A DNA stretch of 64,000 bases from contig CBDFKC010000002.1 in NCBI GenBank assembly GCA_965248685.1, forward strand, positions 124,001-188,000, given 5' to 3'. Positions 16,131 to 24,769 of this stretch are shown one piece after another. A program made the translations under genes and the position numbers. Within the stretch, counting starts at the first letter, position 1. Every line of letters begins with the position of its first letter. The notes under the pieces are model-generated. The model was not told the DNA's origin, did not search any database, and saw only the letters and a program-made list of their open reading frames with translations. The stretch is from VYFG01 sp965248685 (GTDB taxonomy: Bacteria; Pseudomonadota; Gammaproteobacteria; Arenicellales; Poriferihabitantaceae).

Positions 16131-16898
16131 TTAAAGTAAGTGATCTATTCCGATCTTTTTAAATATGTATTCCATCTGCGGTCTACATTTTCCTGACGCC
16201 TTGCACCAGGTACATTGACTAACGCCAGGTGTTATAGGCGCGTTGTCGGTCATCGCTTCAATCGCTCGTTCCCTCGATACCCCTGCGAACTTCAAAAGGT
16301 CTTCGGTGGATATCAGCCACTCTGATACGTGTTCTAGTCTCGGCTGGTGTATCACTAGCAAGAATTCCTTTATGTCCCAAAAATTTGCGTAGTGGTTGTA
16401 AACCCCCATTCCGTAGTGCTGCCCCTGCGAGTTATGTGGCGCATCTACTCGAAGGCGCGTACCGTATTTAAGATCAGTGATAGTGCATCGCGGTTGATTC
16501 AAAACTATCGCATCGCCAGTCCCGAATCCCTCGGGGACCCATCTGCTGTAGTCCAAGCGTTTTTCTACAATTAGGTGGCCCGGAATAGCTCGTACATAAT
16601 CAACGTACTGCTGCAGGTGATAGGCCATCTCTTCATCTACTTCGAACCGAGCTTTCCGGTGCTGAATCTCACCAGCTACCATCTCTTGCATGGGGATAAG
16701 AATTGATTCCCCGATGTATGCCTTTAGATCGCGTCGCTCGCGTAACGCCCGTTCTCCGAAATGGTGGGCTGCAGTTCCTTCTGCGGAGAAAATATTGTCG
16801 AGGTCAGGTTCGTTCGCTTCCATTCGTCGCGAACCAGTGCAGGCCAACCATCTCCCGGAACCTGACGCCGACAATATTGCATGAGCTAGTTCAGTCAA
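16131..16898 (-). CDS. DUF2800 nuclease, N-terminal half (RecB/Cas4-like)
   Basis: 255 residues with PD-(D/E)xK features of the DUF2800/Cas4-like fold: an opening SASGSGRWLACTGS, then GTAAHHFGE, FGTGDAIV with the catalytic Asp, ITDLKYG with Asp and Lys, and GQHYGMGVY. It ends in a cysteine cluster CTWCKASGKC that could hold an iron-sulfur site with another Cys. The frame stops soon after this cluster, where family members continue into the domain found at 15502-15954. Confidence 0.82.
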   Translation of the reverse strand: MTELAHAILSASGSGRWLACTGSRRMEANEPDLDNIFSAEGTAAHHFGERALRERRDLKAYIGESILIPMQEMVAGEIQHRKARFEVDEEMAYHLQQYVDYVRAIPGHLIVEKRLDYSRWVPEGFGTGDAIVLNQPRCTITDLKYGTRLRVDAPHNSQGQHYGMGVYNHYANFWDIKEFLLVIHQPRLEHVSEWLISTEDLLKFAGVSRERAIEAMTDNAPITPGVSQCTWCKASGKCRPQMEYIFKKIGIDHLL

Positions 16899-16900
16899 TG

Positions 16901-17383
16901 CTACGCTGCTTCCTTAACCGCTGTCGTCTTTGCTGTTGCCTTCTCGGTCTTAAGCGCCCTTGCTGTTGCTTTCTTAGCTTTAAGCGCCTCTGCTGTTGCT
17001 TTGATCTCCGCTACAACAGACTCATAGCTCCGAGCCTTGGCGTAATCCGCAGGTACTATGGCAATCACATTGCTGGGTACTCGGTCATGTTCCTTGTTGT
17101 TGTAGACCCATTTTTCATCAATCGTATCGCAGTCAGGGAAGTGCTTAAGCAACGCCACCTTTGCCAGCCTTTTATTACCGGGCATAGTGATTCGCGGACC
17201 AGGCCATCGGTGGGGCAGGGTGTCGAGAAATTCGCGGTAGTTTGTAACCTCCGGTATGTCGGGATTACCTGAAGCTTTTTGGGCAAAGACCCGCACTGCT
17301 TTGGAGAATCCGTACATGAGTGGGTCAGTTGAATTGAACCGATTGGTCTGTACCTGTATGGCTTGTGCTACAGTTTTAATCAT
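16901..17383 (-). CDS. Phage protein with Ala/Lys-rich tail, unknown
   Basis: 160 residues. A globular first 110 residues is followed by a helical tail of repeated KATA-type units rich in Ala and Lys. It ends 3 bases before the DUF2800 start. No family recognised. The basic tail could bind nucleic acid, which is inference from composition. Confidence 0.55.
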   Translation of the reverse strand: MIKTVAQAIQVQTNRFNSTDPLMYGFSKAVRVFAQKASGNPDIPEVTNYREFLDTLPHRWPGPRITMPGNKRLAKVALLKHFPDCDTIDEKWVYNNKEHDRVPSNVIAIVPADYAKARSYESVVAEIKATAEALKAKKATARALKTEKATAKTTAVKEAA

Positions 17384-17400
17384 TACTATTTCCGGTTGGT

Positions 17401-17922
17401 TTACTTTAAAAGTTTTTCGACTGCCGCTATGACTTGCGGGTACTTCTCTTTGGGTATCTTGCTTAACTTCCCGTAGTCCGCTGTTCCTCGTTCAGTGAAT
17501 TTGTTGCAAATTTCTTTTGCCTTATGGTGATCCACTTTTTCAGACAACTCGGTGAGCTTCATACGAACAGTTTCCTTGGTGATTTCTTTCAAGGGTTCGT
17601 CATCTTCGTCGTCCCAGCCGCCTTCGGTTTCAGCGTCCTTCGCAGCTTTCTTTTCTGCGTTGGCTTTCCGGGTTGCCGCTCTCTTCTCTGCAGCAGCTTT
17701 CTTTTTGGCTGCTTCTGCTGCTTTCTTGGCCTCTGCAGTTTCGTCTTCGCCGGAACCCTCCGGTTCGTCTTCTCTGCCTGGATCGCCTCCATTGTCATGC
17801 GTTCCTACATACTTTGTGCGCACGGTACCTGTCGCTCGCAGTAACGCTGTATTGGCTACCAGCGCTGAGGTGTTTGCTTCGAGCGCTTCGATATTTAGTT
17901 TCAGTAGTATTTCAATTGACAT
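17401..17922 (-). CDS. Coiled-coil phage protein of the replication operon, unknown
   Basis: 173 residues: a short N-terminal helix, an acidic Gly/Glu linker, a strongly charged Ala/Lys/Glu coiled coil (about residues 65-95), and a C-terminal helical domain of about 55 residues starting near VRMKLTEL. The layout suggests an adapter with a protein-binding C-terminal domain. No known function. Confidence 0.55.
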   Translation of the reverse strand: MSIEILLKLNIEALEANTSALVANTALLRATGTVRTKYVGTHDNGGDPGREDEPEGSGEDETAEAKKAAEAAKKKAAAEKRAATRKANAEKKAAKDAETEGGWDDEDDEPLKEITKETVRMKLTELSEKVDHHKAKEICNKFTERGTADYGKLSKIPKEKYPQVIAAVEKLLK

Positions 17923-17927
17923 AGTTT

Positions 17928-18185
17928 TTACTTTGGATAAACGTTAAATTTGGTGCGGACCATCGTTAGTCTACGCATCTCGTCTTCGCGGATCGTCTGG
18001 CACTCCTGGAGGTTCAGTAACTCGGTTATGTCTCCCTGAAGTCTGTCGAGTTCAGTTTCCATAAGTCGCAGTAGTTGCTTCCTGCTGGTCGTCACTTGGA
18101 CTAGTGCCGCAAGTAGTCTTGCTCGAATGGATTCGCTATGACTGGAAGGTGCAAGGTAGGCGATTGGTAGCTGAGTTCCCATCAT
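17928..18185 (-). CDS. Small helical protein, unknown
   Basis: 85 residues, largely helical with heptad-like Leu spacing in the middle (TSRKQLLRLMETELDRLQ). The start overlaps the stop of the upstream zinc-ribbon gene by 4 bases. Function unknown. Confidence 0.5.
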   Translation of the reverse strand: MMGTQLPIAYLAPSSHSESIRARLLAALVQVTTSRKQLLRLMETELDRLQGDITELLNLQECQTIREDEMRRLTMVRTKFNVYPK

Positions 18186-18451
18186 CGTGTGTCCTCCCTG
18201 AAGTTCTTACGCCAGTAATCTCTTGCTTGATTGACGTTCGCACCGGCTAATAAGGCGTCCACTCCGCAACCGGGACACAGTGCCGTACCTTCATCGTGTA
18301 TGTACTCGGTCACAGAATCCGTGCGGCACTGGACAATGCAGTACCCACACCGTGCAAACTTATAAGCCATTAGTTCTGATGCGTTACCTATAGGCGATGA
18401 TTTCGAAGGTGCCTGTATGCGGGGTCGTGCTGAATCCAATAGTCGTTTCAT
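18182..18451 (-). CDS. Small zinc-ribbon protein, unknown
   Basis: 89 residues from ATG 18451, chosen because it overlaps the upstream stop as ATGA. The longer frame to 18559 would overlap the previous gene heavily. It contains CGYC, a further Cys, and CPGC, a four-cysteine zinc-ribbon arrangement. Function unknown. Confidence 0.55.
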   Translation of the reverse strand: MKRLLDSARPRIQAPSKSSPIGNASELMAYKFARCGYCIVQCRTDSVTEYIHDEGTALCPGCGVDALLAGANVNQARDYWRKNFREDTR

Positions 18452-18648
18452 ACCCGGTCTTCCAGGCCAGTACCTTTGATAACTGCTGCTGTTGCTAACT
18501 GGACCCGCAAGAAATATCCATCTTGCGTAGCACCGTCGAGCTCCCAATGGGTGCGGCAAATTTTCTCCGCCATTTCTGAATTCGCTGCTTCAATAATTTT
18601 CCTGTTCAAGTGCCTCTTGGTGTTCCAGGTGATTAGATATCTATTCAT
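18448..18648 (-). CDS. Small phage protein, unknown
   Basis: 66 residues starting MNRYLITWNTKRHL, with no recognised domain. It overlaps both neighbours by 4 bases, consistent with a translationally coupled early operon. Confidence 0.5.
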   Translation of the reverse strand: MNRYLITWNTKRHLNRKIIEAANSEMAEKICRTHWELDGATQDGYFLRVQLATAAVIKGTGLEDRV

Positions 18649-18884
18649 GGGCGGGCTCCGACAGGTACGTTGCGGAAGCGTCTTTTAATTTGTTGGTACA
18701 TCCGTCTGGTACAGTTGCCTAAGCGCAGTGGTACGCCTTTGATACGCGCCAGTCGCATCTCTCCTGGGTTGGCATCGTCCGGTACCAGCATGTGACCTGG
18801 GCGATATTCAAGGTAATTAACAGGTATGTCGCCTGCGAGTTGCTTTGCCGCCCGACGAATTGCTTTTGCTTTGGAGCCTCTCAA
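18645..18884 (-). CDS. Small basic protein, first gene of the replication operon
   Basis: 79 residues, very basic at both ends. The start is uncertain: the open frame begins at TTG 18884 and no clear Shine-Dalgarno is seen. It is the first gene behind the strong repressible promoter at 18978-19006. Function unknown. Confidence 0.45.
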   Translation of the reverse strand: MRGSKAKAIRRAAKQLAGDIPVNYLEYRPGHMLVPDDANPGEMRLARIKGVPLRLGNCTRRMYQQIKRRFRNVPVGARP

Positions 18885-18971
18885 ACCGTGACTACCGGTA
18901 CATGGTTGAGGCTAGTTCCTAGCGGGATTGGTGTGATCTTCATCTTGCATTCCTAATGTAGTTGAATCAGA

Positions 18972-19042
18972 AACACAAGTATACTTGTATTTTAATAGAA
19001 AGTCAAGTAATGTTTATTTTGTAATACAAGTATGGTTGTTAG
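18972..19042 (-). promoter_or_regulatory. Strong leftward early promoter with operators
   Basis: This lies in the 354-base gap 18885-19238. Minus strand: -35 TTGACT (19006-19001), 17-base spacer, -10 TATACT (18983-18978). A perfect 14-base palindrome ACAAGTATACTTGT (18975-18988) covers the -10. A second site ACAAGTATGGTTGT (19026-19039, 12 of 14) lies upstream. This should drive the replication operon from 18884 leftward and be shut by the prophage repressor. The rest of the gap has only the Shine-Dalgarno of the 19239 gene. Confidence 0.8.
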
Positions 19043-19238
19043 CAGTGCGATGGAAGTGTGTTACTTTGCAAGTATTTCGACTTGATCTCATTGCCTAGAT
19101 TTCGGGGTTCGATATAATCAGACAATGTCGGTAGAATACTCTGGAGAGTCACTCGGCGTATTTGGAACAATTTCAGTGTAACTCCGAAAGCAGACATTGA
19201 AGAATGGATATATCTAGAACATTTGAAGGAGGGCAAAA

Positions 19239-20099
19239 ATGAATAAATGCATGGCTGTATTGCTCATTTTAGTATGTGTGGTCGCGACTGGATGTGGTAA
19301 TAAGGGTGATACTTCAACAGGGGGAGCAAGTGCTGATTTATCTCGGTCAGAGAATACGATTACAAACGATAGAGGGGGATTAATCTATGTCGTCTACGAT
19401 GAGAAGGTATTTGTAGATGACGTAGCAAGGGTTAAATACGCAGTCAGGAATTCTGCTGGGGAAGATCAACCAGGAACATTGCATTGGGGTGATAATTCGT
19501 CATCGCGTGTGAGAGGAAATGGATTACTGAAGCATATTTATCGTACTCCTGGGACATATACGATTGCTATCCAACCAGACGACGAAAAGAAACTAGTGGT
19601 TGCCAGTGTAATCGTTGAAATAAAACAGAAATCTCTTCCAATATTCAGCCCTGGAGGTGTAAATCTTGTTCCTGACGGTAGAGTGACAATCCCCAATTGC
19701 GAAATAATTGATGTTGCATTTATGCCTGCTTCTGGAACGGTTAGTAAGCAAAATTCAGCGTTACGAGCGGTCATAAAAATTGTTGTTGATCCTGATTTAG
19801 GAGATGGGGTCATTGGCGTTGGGCTTGGTAATTCGGGGCTGGGTGGCCTCCGCTTAATTGGACGAATCTCAAATGATGAGAATGACTCTATCTTCGTAGA
19901 TCCGTCACCAAACGCAATTCTTGTTGCAAGAGGTGAAGGGCAGGGGATTTTAAGTTTTGATTTGCGTGCAAGCGGGTTCGAAAGTATCGCGAGGCCAGGC
20001 GGCTATAGCATTTTTCAAGTTGGTTTGATACTTGCAGGCAATACAATGGGGGCGAATTGCGGTAAGAGATTTCCCGTCAATATTTTATTAGTCCCGTAA
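19239..20099 (+). CDS. Predicted lipoprotein, prophage cargo
   Basis: 286 residues with a lipoprotein signal (hydrophobic run ending VVATGC). The mature part has a PKD-like stretch (LHWGDNSSSRVRG, then HIYRTPGTYTIAI), suggesting an immunoglobulin-like extracytoplasmic domain, followed by a second beta-rich domain. A clear AAGGAGG precedes the ATG. It is transcribed opposite to the replication operon and stands alone, as lysogenic-conversion genes often do. Function unknown. Confidence 0.7.
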   Translation: MNKCMAVLLILVCVVATGCGNKGDTSTGGASADLSRSENTITNDRGGLIYVVYDEKVFVDDVARVKYAVRNSAGEDQPGTLHWGDNSSSRVRGNGLLKHIYRTPGTYTIAIQPDDEKKLVVASVIVEIKQKSLPIFSPGGVNLVPDGRVTIPNCEIIDVAFMPASGTVSKQNSALRAVIKIVVDPDLGDGVIGVGLGNSGLGGLRLIGRISNDENDSIFVDPSPNAILVARGEGQGILSFDLRASGFESIARPGGYSIFQVGLILAGNTMGANCGKRFPVNILLVP

Positions 20100-20338
20100 A
20101 TTTAGCCTGCTTTTGGGTTCGAAGAAAACATTTCTATCGGACTGCAATATTTTTACATTTATAAAGGACCCGATTCAATTTGAATGGCGGTTATACGGGA
20201 ATTGGTAAGATTGTTAAATATTAGCGACTGACCCTTCTGGGCAAAACTCGGTCATACGTTGCCACGTGAGTTTTAGCCTAGAATGGCTGATTTGTAAGAT
20301 CAAAACCAACTTTTTACACTTAAGTTAGCCCATGCAAA

Positions 20339-20596
20339 TTACTCGTAATCGTAGTACTTCATTAACTCCTTCACTTCTTCGAGGTCGGAACCACCGTTTG
20401 AAATTATTGCGCCATGAGCATAAGCCAAATACATATACGCTTTATAACCTGAAACTTGCTCGTTATAGACTTGTCTGCAAAGCCACTTGAGATGGTCGAT
20501 CCCATACTCTGGATTTTTAGCAGGCAATGATAAAGCCTCCGCACGTTTTATGATAAGCAGCTCTAAATCTTTTGCGGTTTGGTTTAGGTCCAGCAT
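20339..20596 (-). CDS. Small soluble partner of the 20600 membrane protein, unknown
   Basis: 85 residues, helical, starting MLDLNQTAKDLELLI. It lies 3 bases downstream of the membrane-protein gene, so the two form a unit. No family recognised. The 239 bases between it and the lipoprotein gene hold no convincing gene. Confidence 0.55.
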   Translation of the reverse strand: MLDLNQTAKDLELLIIKRAEALSLPAKNPEYGIDHLKWLCRQVYNEQVSGYKAYMYLAYAHGAIISNGGSDLEEVKELMKYYDYE

Positions 20597-20599
20597 CGT

Positions 20600-21466
20600 C
20601 TACATAGCTACTAAGTAAACTGGAATAACCAAAGCATACAATATAGTAATTATCAAGACAGAGACCGCTCCTAGGCTCGTAAATGGTTGTTCTGGTCTGT
20701 ATAAATATTTTTTTATCAAATTGAATGTACTATCTATGGAACTGGATATTCGAATAAGAAAAACAGAAATGATATATAGCCATAACCATATTGATGAAAG
20801 GAATGTCGAGTAGAAAACAATCCCAGGAGGGAATAGAACATCAAAGTCCTTGTTACTAAGCGGTATGACTATATCCAACATAACTACATATAGTCTTTCA
20901 AAATCAACACCTTTGCTACTACTAAATAGTATTATGCCACACCACGCAACAATTGATATGGAAAGTGTTAGAACAAGGTCGACGATCAACCACAGCAATT
21001 TGCTACTAAATCCTCCTTTCAATTTCTGAACAATTAATCTTGTTTGTAGTAATGAGATGTAGTCTGGAACCAGGTTAAAAAGGAGTATCCAGGAGAAAAA
21101 ACCGGCTATGGCGATTACTAGCTCTCCTCCAAATACTACCTGTATAGCCTCCGATGGTCTTATGAAACACCATATTGACAAAAATATAAGTGCAGCCAAG
21201 CATGACGCAATGCTCGATCTTTTAAAGCACTTCCAAGATAGGTGCTTGGTACCGAACACGCTGTCAAAACTGTTTCCAAATATTTCCGATAACCGAGATA
21301 AATTATTCGCCGGGTCAAAGCTTAGTATCCAAGAGGTAGCAACCTTTTTAGCCTCATCTGTTGCTGCTTTCTCAACCCGTTCGAAAAGTTTCCATATTAG
21401 TCCAGTTACTAAGAACCAAGACCCAGCTAGTGCGGATAGCGTTATTAGATTTTCGCTAATGGGCAT
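20600..21466 (-). CDS. Multi-pass membrane protein, unknown cargo
   Basis: 288 residues with about six hydrophobic helices (near residues 7-25, 87-105, 113-133, 158-180, 214-240 and 268-287) and a cytoplasmic loop between the first two. No family recognised. AT-rich and unlike the neighbouring phage genes. Pairing with a small soluble gene and position in the regulator region suggest a cargo system such as superinfection exclusion, which is only inference. Confidence 0.6.
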   Translation of the reverse strand: MPISENLITLSALAGSWFLVTGLIWKLFERVEKAATDEAKKVATSWILSFDPANNLSRLSEIFGNSFDSVFGTKHLSWKCFKRSSIASCLAALIFLSIWCFIRPSEAIQVVFGGELVIAIAGFFSWILLFNLVPDYISLLQTRLIVQKLKGGFSSKLLWLIVDLVLTLSISIVAWCGIILFSSSKGVDFERLYVVMLDIVIPLSNKDFDVLFPPGIVFYSTFLSSIWLWLYIISVFLIRISSSIDSTFNLIKKYLYRPEQPFTSLGAVSVLIITILYALVIPVYLVAM

Positions 21467-21686
21467 TCCTCAATCCTAAATAAGTAATTACACAGTTCCT
21501 AAATTGATCTAATTTTTAGCATACGGGGCAGGGTCCCATAACCGGAATTGAAGCATTGATTACCTCCTATCGATAGAAATCCTTGAATCCAAGTATTATT
21601 TATAGTTTGTCAACCTATTATGACACAGACTCCGAGAGATAATAGAGTCTAAAATAACGCTGACAATTTCAAGGGAGACCACTATC

Positions 21687-22154
21687 ATGGGTGCGAAAGA
21701 ACTATTGGAAGACGCAAAAAATGCTGCCAAATCCGGCGACAACAATATAGCTATAGACCTTTATACAAGAGTAATTGACGAGGCACCTGGATCGCAGGAA
21801 GCGGAAACAGCCAAAGCCGCCAGGTATAACTTAACCGCTTCTAACAAACCGGTCTCGAATTCTGTGTCAAATGTTAGAAACGATTATTCTGCCGGAATAG
21901 GCGTTGCTAATTTCGTTTCCGCCGCTGGTTGGTTGATCTGTGTTGCGGTGCCAATCATTGTCGTTTTTGGCGCAGCCAGTTCCAGGCACACGGGCGGTCT
22001 TTTAGCTGACCCTACTACTTGGCCCATCATTATCGGTGCGATTGTCGGTGGCCTAATGTTGGTCGTATCGGGGCAGGCGGCTAGGGCGGTCTTTGATACC
22101 GCAAATAACTCTCGGCAAATACTTGAGGAAATTAGGAGGGGCAAAAATGGCTAA
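21687..22154 (+). CDS. TPR-like membrane protein, unknown cargo
   Basis: 155 residues. The N-terminal helices (ELLEDAKNAAKSGDNNIAID, then LYTRVIDEAPGS) form a TPR-like pair, and two membrane helices follow (about residues 78-98 and 112-132). AGGGAGA precedes the ATG. It overlaps the next gene by 8 bases, so the two membrane proteins are co-translated. Confidence 0.6.
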   Translation: MGAKELLEDAKNAAKSGDNNIAIDLYTRVIDEAPGSQEAETAKAARYNLTASNKPVSNSVSNVRNDYSAGIGVANFVSAAGWLICVAVPIIVVFGAASSRHTGGLLADPTTWPIIIGAIVGGLMLVVSGQAARAVFDTANNSRQILEEIRRGKNG

Positions 22155-22650
22155 ACGCCCGCACCAAGAGCTATCAGAAAACTATTTTTCAGACAGCGAG
22201 AAAGACTTGATTGGGTACAGTGCATCTACTGTTATTAAGACTCCCGGCGAATTTGAAGGTGTAATGCGTGAAATGCTTCGTTGTCTTGATACCCAAATAT
22301 CTAAGAAGACTACTGATCACGAGTTTCTAACTGCTGAAGTCGAACGTCTAAACGACCCTAATAACAGTAATACACCCTGGATACGCCAATACAATCACCT
22401 GAAAAATAGTTTTACTATACTTCATAGTACTTTTCAGGAAGTTTGTGACAAAGAAAACGCTATTCATAGGATCGAAAAAACTGCGCAAAAGAGGGCGCTA
22501 TTTTTTCGAGTAGTAACAACGATATCGGTTGGGTTGTCGATAATGGTTTTGTACTCTGTCGCCGCAAATTTCGATTCGCTTAATATGCCGATGCTAGTTA
22601 AGAAATCCTTGCCACTACAAACGCAGGTTCAGGCAGTCAAAAGTCCATAA
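22147..22650 (+). CDS. Membrane-anchored helical protein, unknown cargo
   Basis: 167 residues from ATG 22147, chosen for the GGAGGGG just upstream and the MAKRPHQEL start. A longer frame to 22093 lies inside the previous gene. A long helical cytoplasmic part is followed by one membrane segment near the C-terminus (VVTTISVGLSIMVLYSVAA). Partner of the upstream TPR-like membrane protein. Confidence 0.6.
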   Translation: MAKRPHQELSENYFSDSEKDLIGYSASTVIKTPGEFEGVMREMLRCLDTQISKKTTDHEFLTAEVERLNDPNNSNTPWIRQYNHLKNSFTILHSTFQEVCDKENAIHRIEKTAQKRALFFRVVTTISVGLSIMVLYSVAANFDSLNMPMLVKKSLPLQTQVQAVKSP

Positions 22651-22696
22651 TAATCGATTTGGGTACCTAGAAAAATTGATCAAATTCTGTCGTTGA

Positions 22697-23305
22697 TTAG
22701 TAGGGGCATTCTTGAATTTTTAGTTCTACTCCAAATTGCTTGCAAGCTGATTCTAAGGGGTCAAAATAATCGTGAAATGTGGAGGTGCCTCTATAAAATG
22801 TTGATTTGAAGTACTTCGCGTTGAAAATCCTATCGTAGGCCTTGGAGGATAGCGTAAAGTTCCTTATGATGTCCGCGCCCACTTTTCCCATTTGTTCAAC
22901 CACAATATCTCGTTTTGAATTCATGTAATCTGCGAGAGCTGGATCAGGTTGGGGGATACGATATGCGTTGATCTCACAGGTTAAGGTTGGGTAGTCACGA
23001 TAGAGTATTGAGAATGTGTCTTGAAGTCTTTCGCACTCATTTAAAATTGATTCTTCAATGGTATGAATCAGATTGGTTTTTTTATCTACTTCTCGATTTT
23101 GATACTCCCGAGCCTGTATCTGCCAAACAATCAATCCCGCAAATACGGCGCTAATAATTCCAACAAAGAAATTTTGATATAGGCTTTTTAATCTGGGAGA
23201 TTTCCACCTGGGAGATTTGACGTTTGGTGTTTTATCGGTGGATATTTCGACTTGACCTTCATCATCTTTTATCGTTTCTTCGTCTTCTGTATTTTTATTT
23301 TCCAT
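22697..23305 (-). CDS. Single-pass membrane protein, unknown cargo
   Basis: 202 residues: a charged cytoplasmic N-terminus, one membrane helix (about residues 46-62, NFFVGIISAVFAGLIVW), then a soluble domain with four cysteines. It lies 9 bases downstream of the S24-type repressor gene, so it is probably expressed from the repressor promoter in the lysogen. That suggests a lysogenic-conversion role. No family recognised. Confidence 0.6.
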   Translation of the reverse strand: MENKNTEDEETIKDDEGQVEISTDKTPNVKSPRWKSPRLKSLYQNFFVGIISAVFAGLIVWQIQAREYQNREVDKKTNLIHTIEESILNECERLQDTFSILYRDYPTLTCEINAYRIPQPDPALADYMNSKRDIVVEQMGKVGADIIRNFTLSSKAYDRIFNAKYFKSTFYRGTSTFHDYFDPLESACKQFGVELKIQECPY

Positions 23306-23314
23306 GTACTACCA

Positions 23315-24286
23315 TTAACTAAAATCCATAACCATCTGCCGTACAACTCCGCAGATCGTTGCCTCTTCTTCGATTTCCATTATAGGATATCTCGTATTGA
23401 GAGGCTTTAGGTATCTTTTCGGGCCGTCAATAACAAGCTGTTTAAACGTGGCTTCTTTACTATCCTCTAACCTTACGACGACGAACGATCCGTTCGTAGC
23501 TTCATGCTGTGGCTCTACTGCTATAACGCAACCAGAAGGAAACGAGGGTCCATCTGACGCTTGCATACTGTCACCCACTATTCGTAAAGCGAATGCCCGG
23601 TTAGAGTATCTCTTCGTAACTGGGATAAGCTCTTCGTACTGGTAGGGTGCAAGAGGGTCCTGTACTTCTTCCCAGGTACCAGCCGTTGTCCAGGAGATTA
23701 GTGGGAGCTGCGTTATTTCCGGGGCGGGGGAGGTGTTTTCATTGAATGTCGATGACAGGTCGGGGGCAGGTCGTGTGTATATACCTACAGTTGAACTACC
23801 AGAGCTAGATGCCTGGTGTTTGAAAACCCCTATTGACTCACCATCGTTGCCAATGATGGTGAGTTTCTCTGATTCGTAGGATTTCCCTGCCATTGAATCT
23901 TCACTTTCCACACAATTAAGGGGAATCTTTCTGTACACGAATTTCTGTGAAAGCAATTTATTTGCTTCCATGGCTGTTACATATTCTTCGCTATCTGTTT
24001 GGTCGTTTATGTTTTCGGTACCATTTACTTCAAGTACCCCATACTCTAGCCAAGCTAGATGGCACTGGAAATAAGCTGCGATAATCCTCATCATTTTTCG
24101 ACGAGGCAAAGACTCGCCATTAAGCCACTTATTTACGGCATTTTGGGAAACACCCATTGCTTCAGCGAGCTTAACTTGCCTTCCTCGCCCCTTAGAACTA
24201 AAACTCTTGATGTCCAACAACGCGTCCAGGCGATGCGAAAATTCAGTTGCATCTGTGCCATTCACAATTTCTTTGATATAGGCCAT
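23315..24286 (-). CDS. CI-like repressor with S24 autocleavage domain
   Basis: 323 residues. The N-terminal helix-turn-helix is AEAMGVSQNAVNKWLNGESL (41-60). A long linker leads to a LexA/CI-type S24 domain with cleavage pair A202-G203 (TTAGTW), nucleophile S240 in VGDSM, and the Lys K282 in EATFKQL. This architecture is cleaved on RecA activation, which makes the prophage SOS-inducible. It is divergent from the region at 24341 and followed by a membrane-protein gene. Confidence 0.92.
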   Translation of the reverse strand: MAYIKEIVNGTDATEFSHRLDALLDIKSFSSKGRGRQVKLAEAMGVSQNAVNKWLNGESLPRRKMMRIIAAYFQCHLAWLEYGVLEVNGTENINDQTDSEEYVTAMEANKLLSQKFVYRKIPLNCVESEDSMAGKSYESEKLTIIGNDGESIGVFKHQASSSGSSTVGIYTRPAPDLSSTFNENTSPAPEITQLPLISWTTAGTWEEVQDPLAPYQYEELIPVTKRYSNRAFALRIVGDSMQASDGPSFPSGCVIAVEPQHEATNGSFVVVRLEDSKEATFKQLVIDGPKRYLKPLNTRYPIMEIEEEATICGVVRQMVMDFS

Positions 24287-24288
24287 TG

Positions 24289-24372
24289 CTATATATTAAC
24301 TATATTATATGAGAATGTCACTATTTTATGACAATCTCGGTTTACAAATATATCTATTAGCTATATATTTAC
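24289..24372. promoter_or_regulatory. Divergent promoter region of the S24 repressor
   Basis: AT-rich region with an inverted repeat GAGAATGTCA (24311-24320) / TGACAATCTC (24329-24338), 9 of 10 arm bases paired. A direct repeat GCTATATATTAAC / GCTATATATTTAC lies at 24289-24301 and 24360-24372. Plus strand: TTTACA (24341-24346), 17 bases, TATATT (24364-24369). Minus strand: TTGTCA and TATAAT with a long 19-base spacer. These are candidate operators for the S24 repressor itself and differ from the ACAAGTATACTTGT sites. Confidence 0.55.
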
Positions 24373-24430
24373 CAATATGGAGTTGTCAGATCACATTGCG
24401 AAGTTAAATACAGTTAATGGGTTCCATTTG

Positions 24431-24607
24431 CTACTCCCTTTCCTTCTCCCTGTTCAGCTTTTCTTGAAGGATGCTTATAACAAAATTAGCCATACTCCTG
24501 CCTTCTTTGTCGGCAGCTTCCTTCAGCGCTGCCTTCATGCTCGCGGAGATTCTTATATTCAACCTAGTATCTTTTGGTTCTCGGGCTGCAGGGTTTCTAT
24601 CGTTCAT
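24431..24607 (-). CDS. Ribbon-helix-helix (Arc-like) DNA-binding protein
   Basis: 58 residues. The pattern of a short strand LNIRISASMK, then helix ALKEAADKEGRSM, then ANFVISILQEKLNRE is that of Arc/Mnt-type ribbon-helix-helix repressors. It is divergent from the 24770 gene. Two inverted-repeat sites (24620-24632 and 24664-24676) flank the promoter between them and are the obvious candidate operators. Arc-like proteins act as dimers on such half-site pairs. Confidence 0.75.
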   Translation of the reverse strand: MNDRNPAAREPKDTRLNIRISASMKAALKEAADKEGRSMANFVISILQEKLNREKERE

Positions 24608-24619
24608 TATAATTTTGTT

Positions 24620-24676
24620 ATCCCGTTGGGATTACATTTTAAGTACCATTTGCGTATAATGTTATCCCAACGGGAG
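24620..24676 (+). promoter_or_regulatory. Rightward promoter flanked by two inverted operators
   Basis: TTACAT (24632-24637), 17 bases, TATAAT (24655-24660) on the plus strand. ATCCCGTTGGGAT (24620-24632) is a palindrome at the -35 edge. ATCCCAACGGGAG (24664-24676) is the same site inverted, at the expected transcription start. A repressor bound at both would block or loop the promoter. Confidence 0.65.
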
Positions 24677-24769
24677 CACATAATGTTTTCCCGAAAGACG
24701 GCACCCTCAGAGGCGACAACCTCCAAGAGTGCCTAACCAAGACCAAAACCATCTATGAGGTACAGGAAT

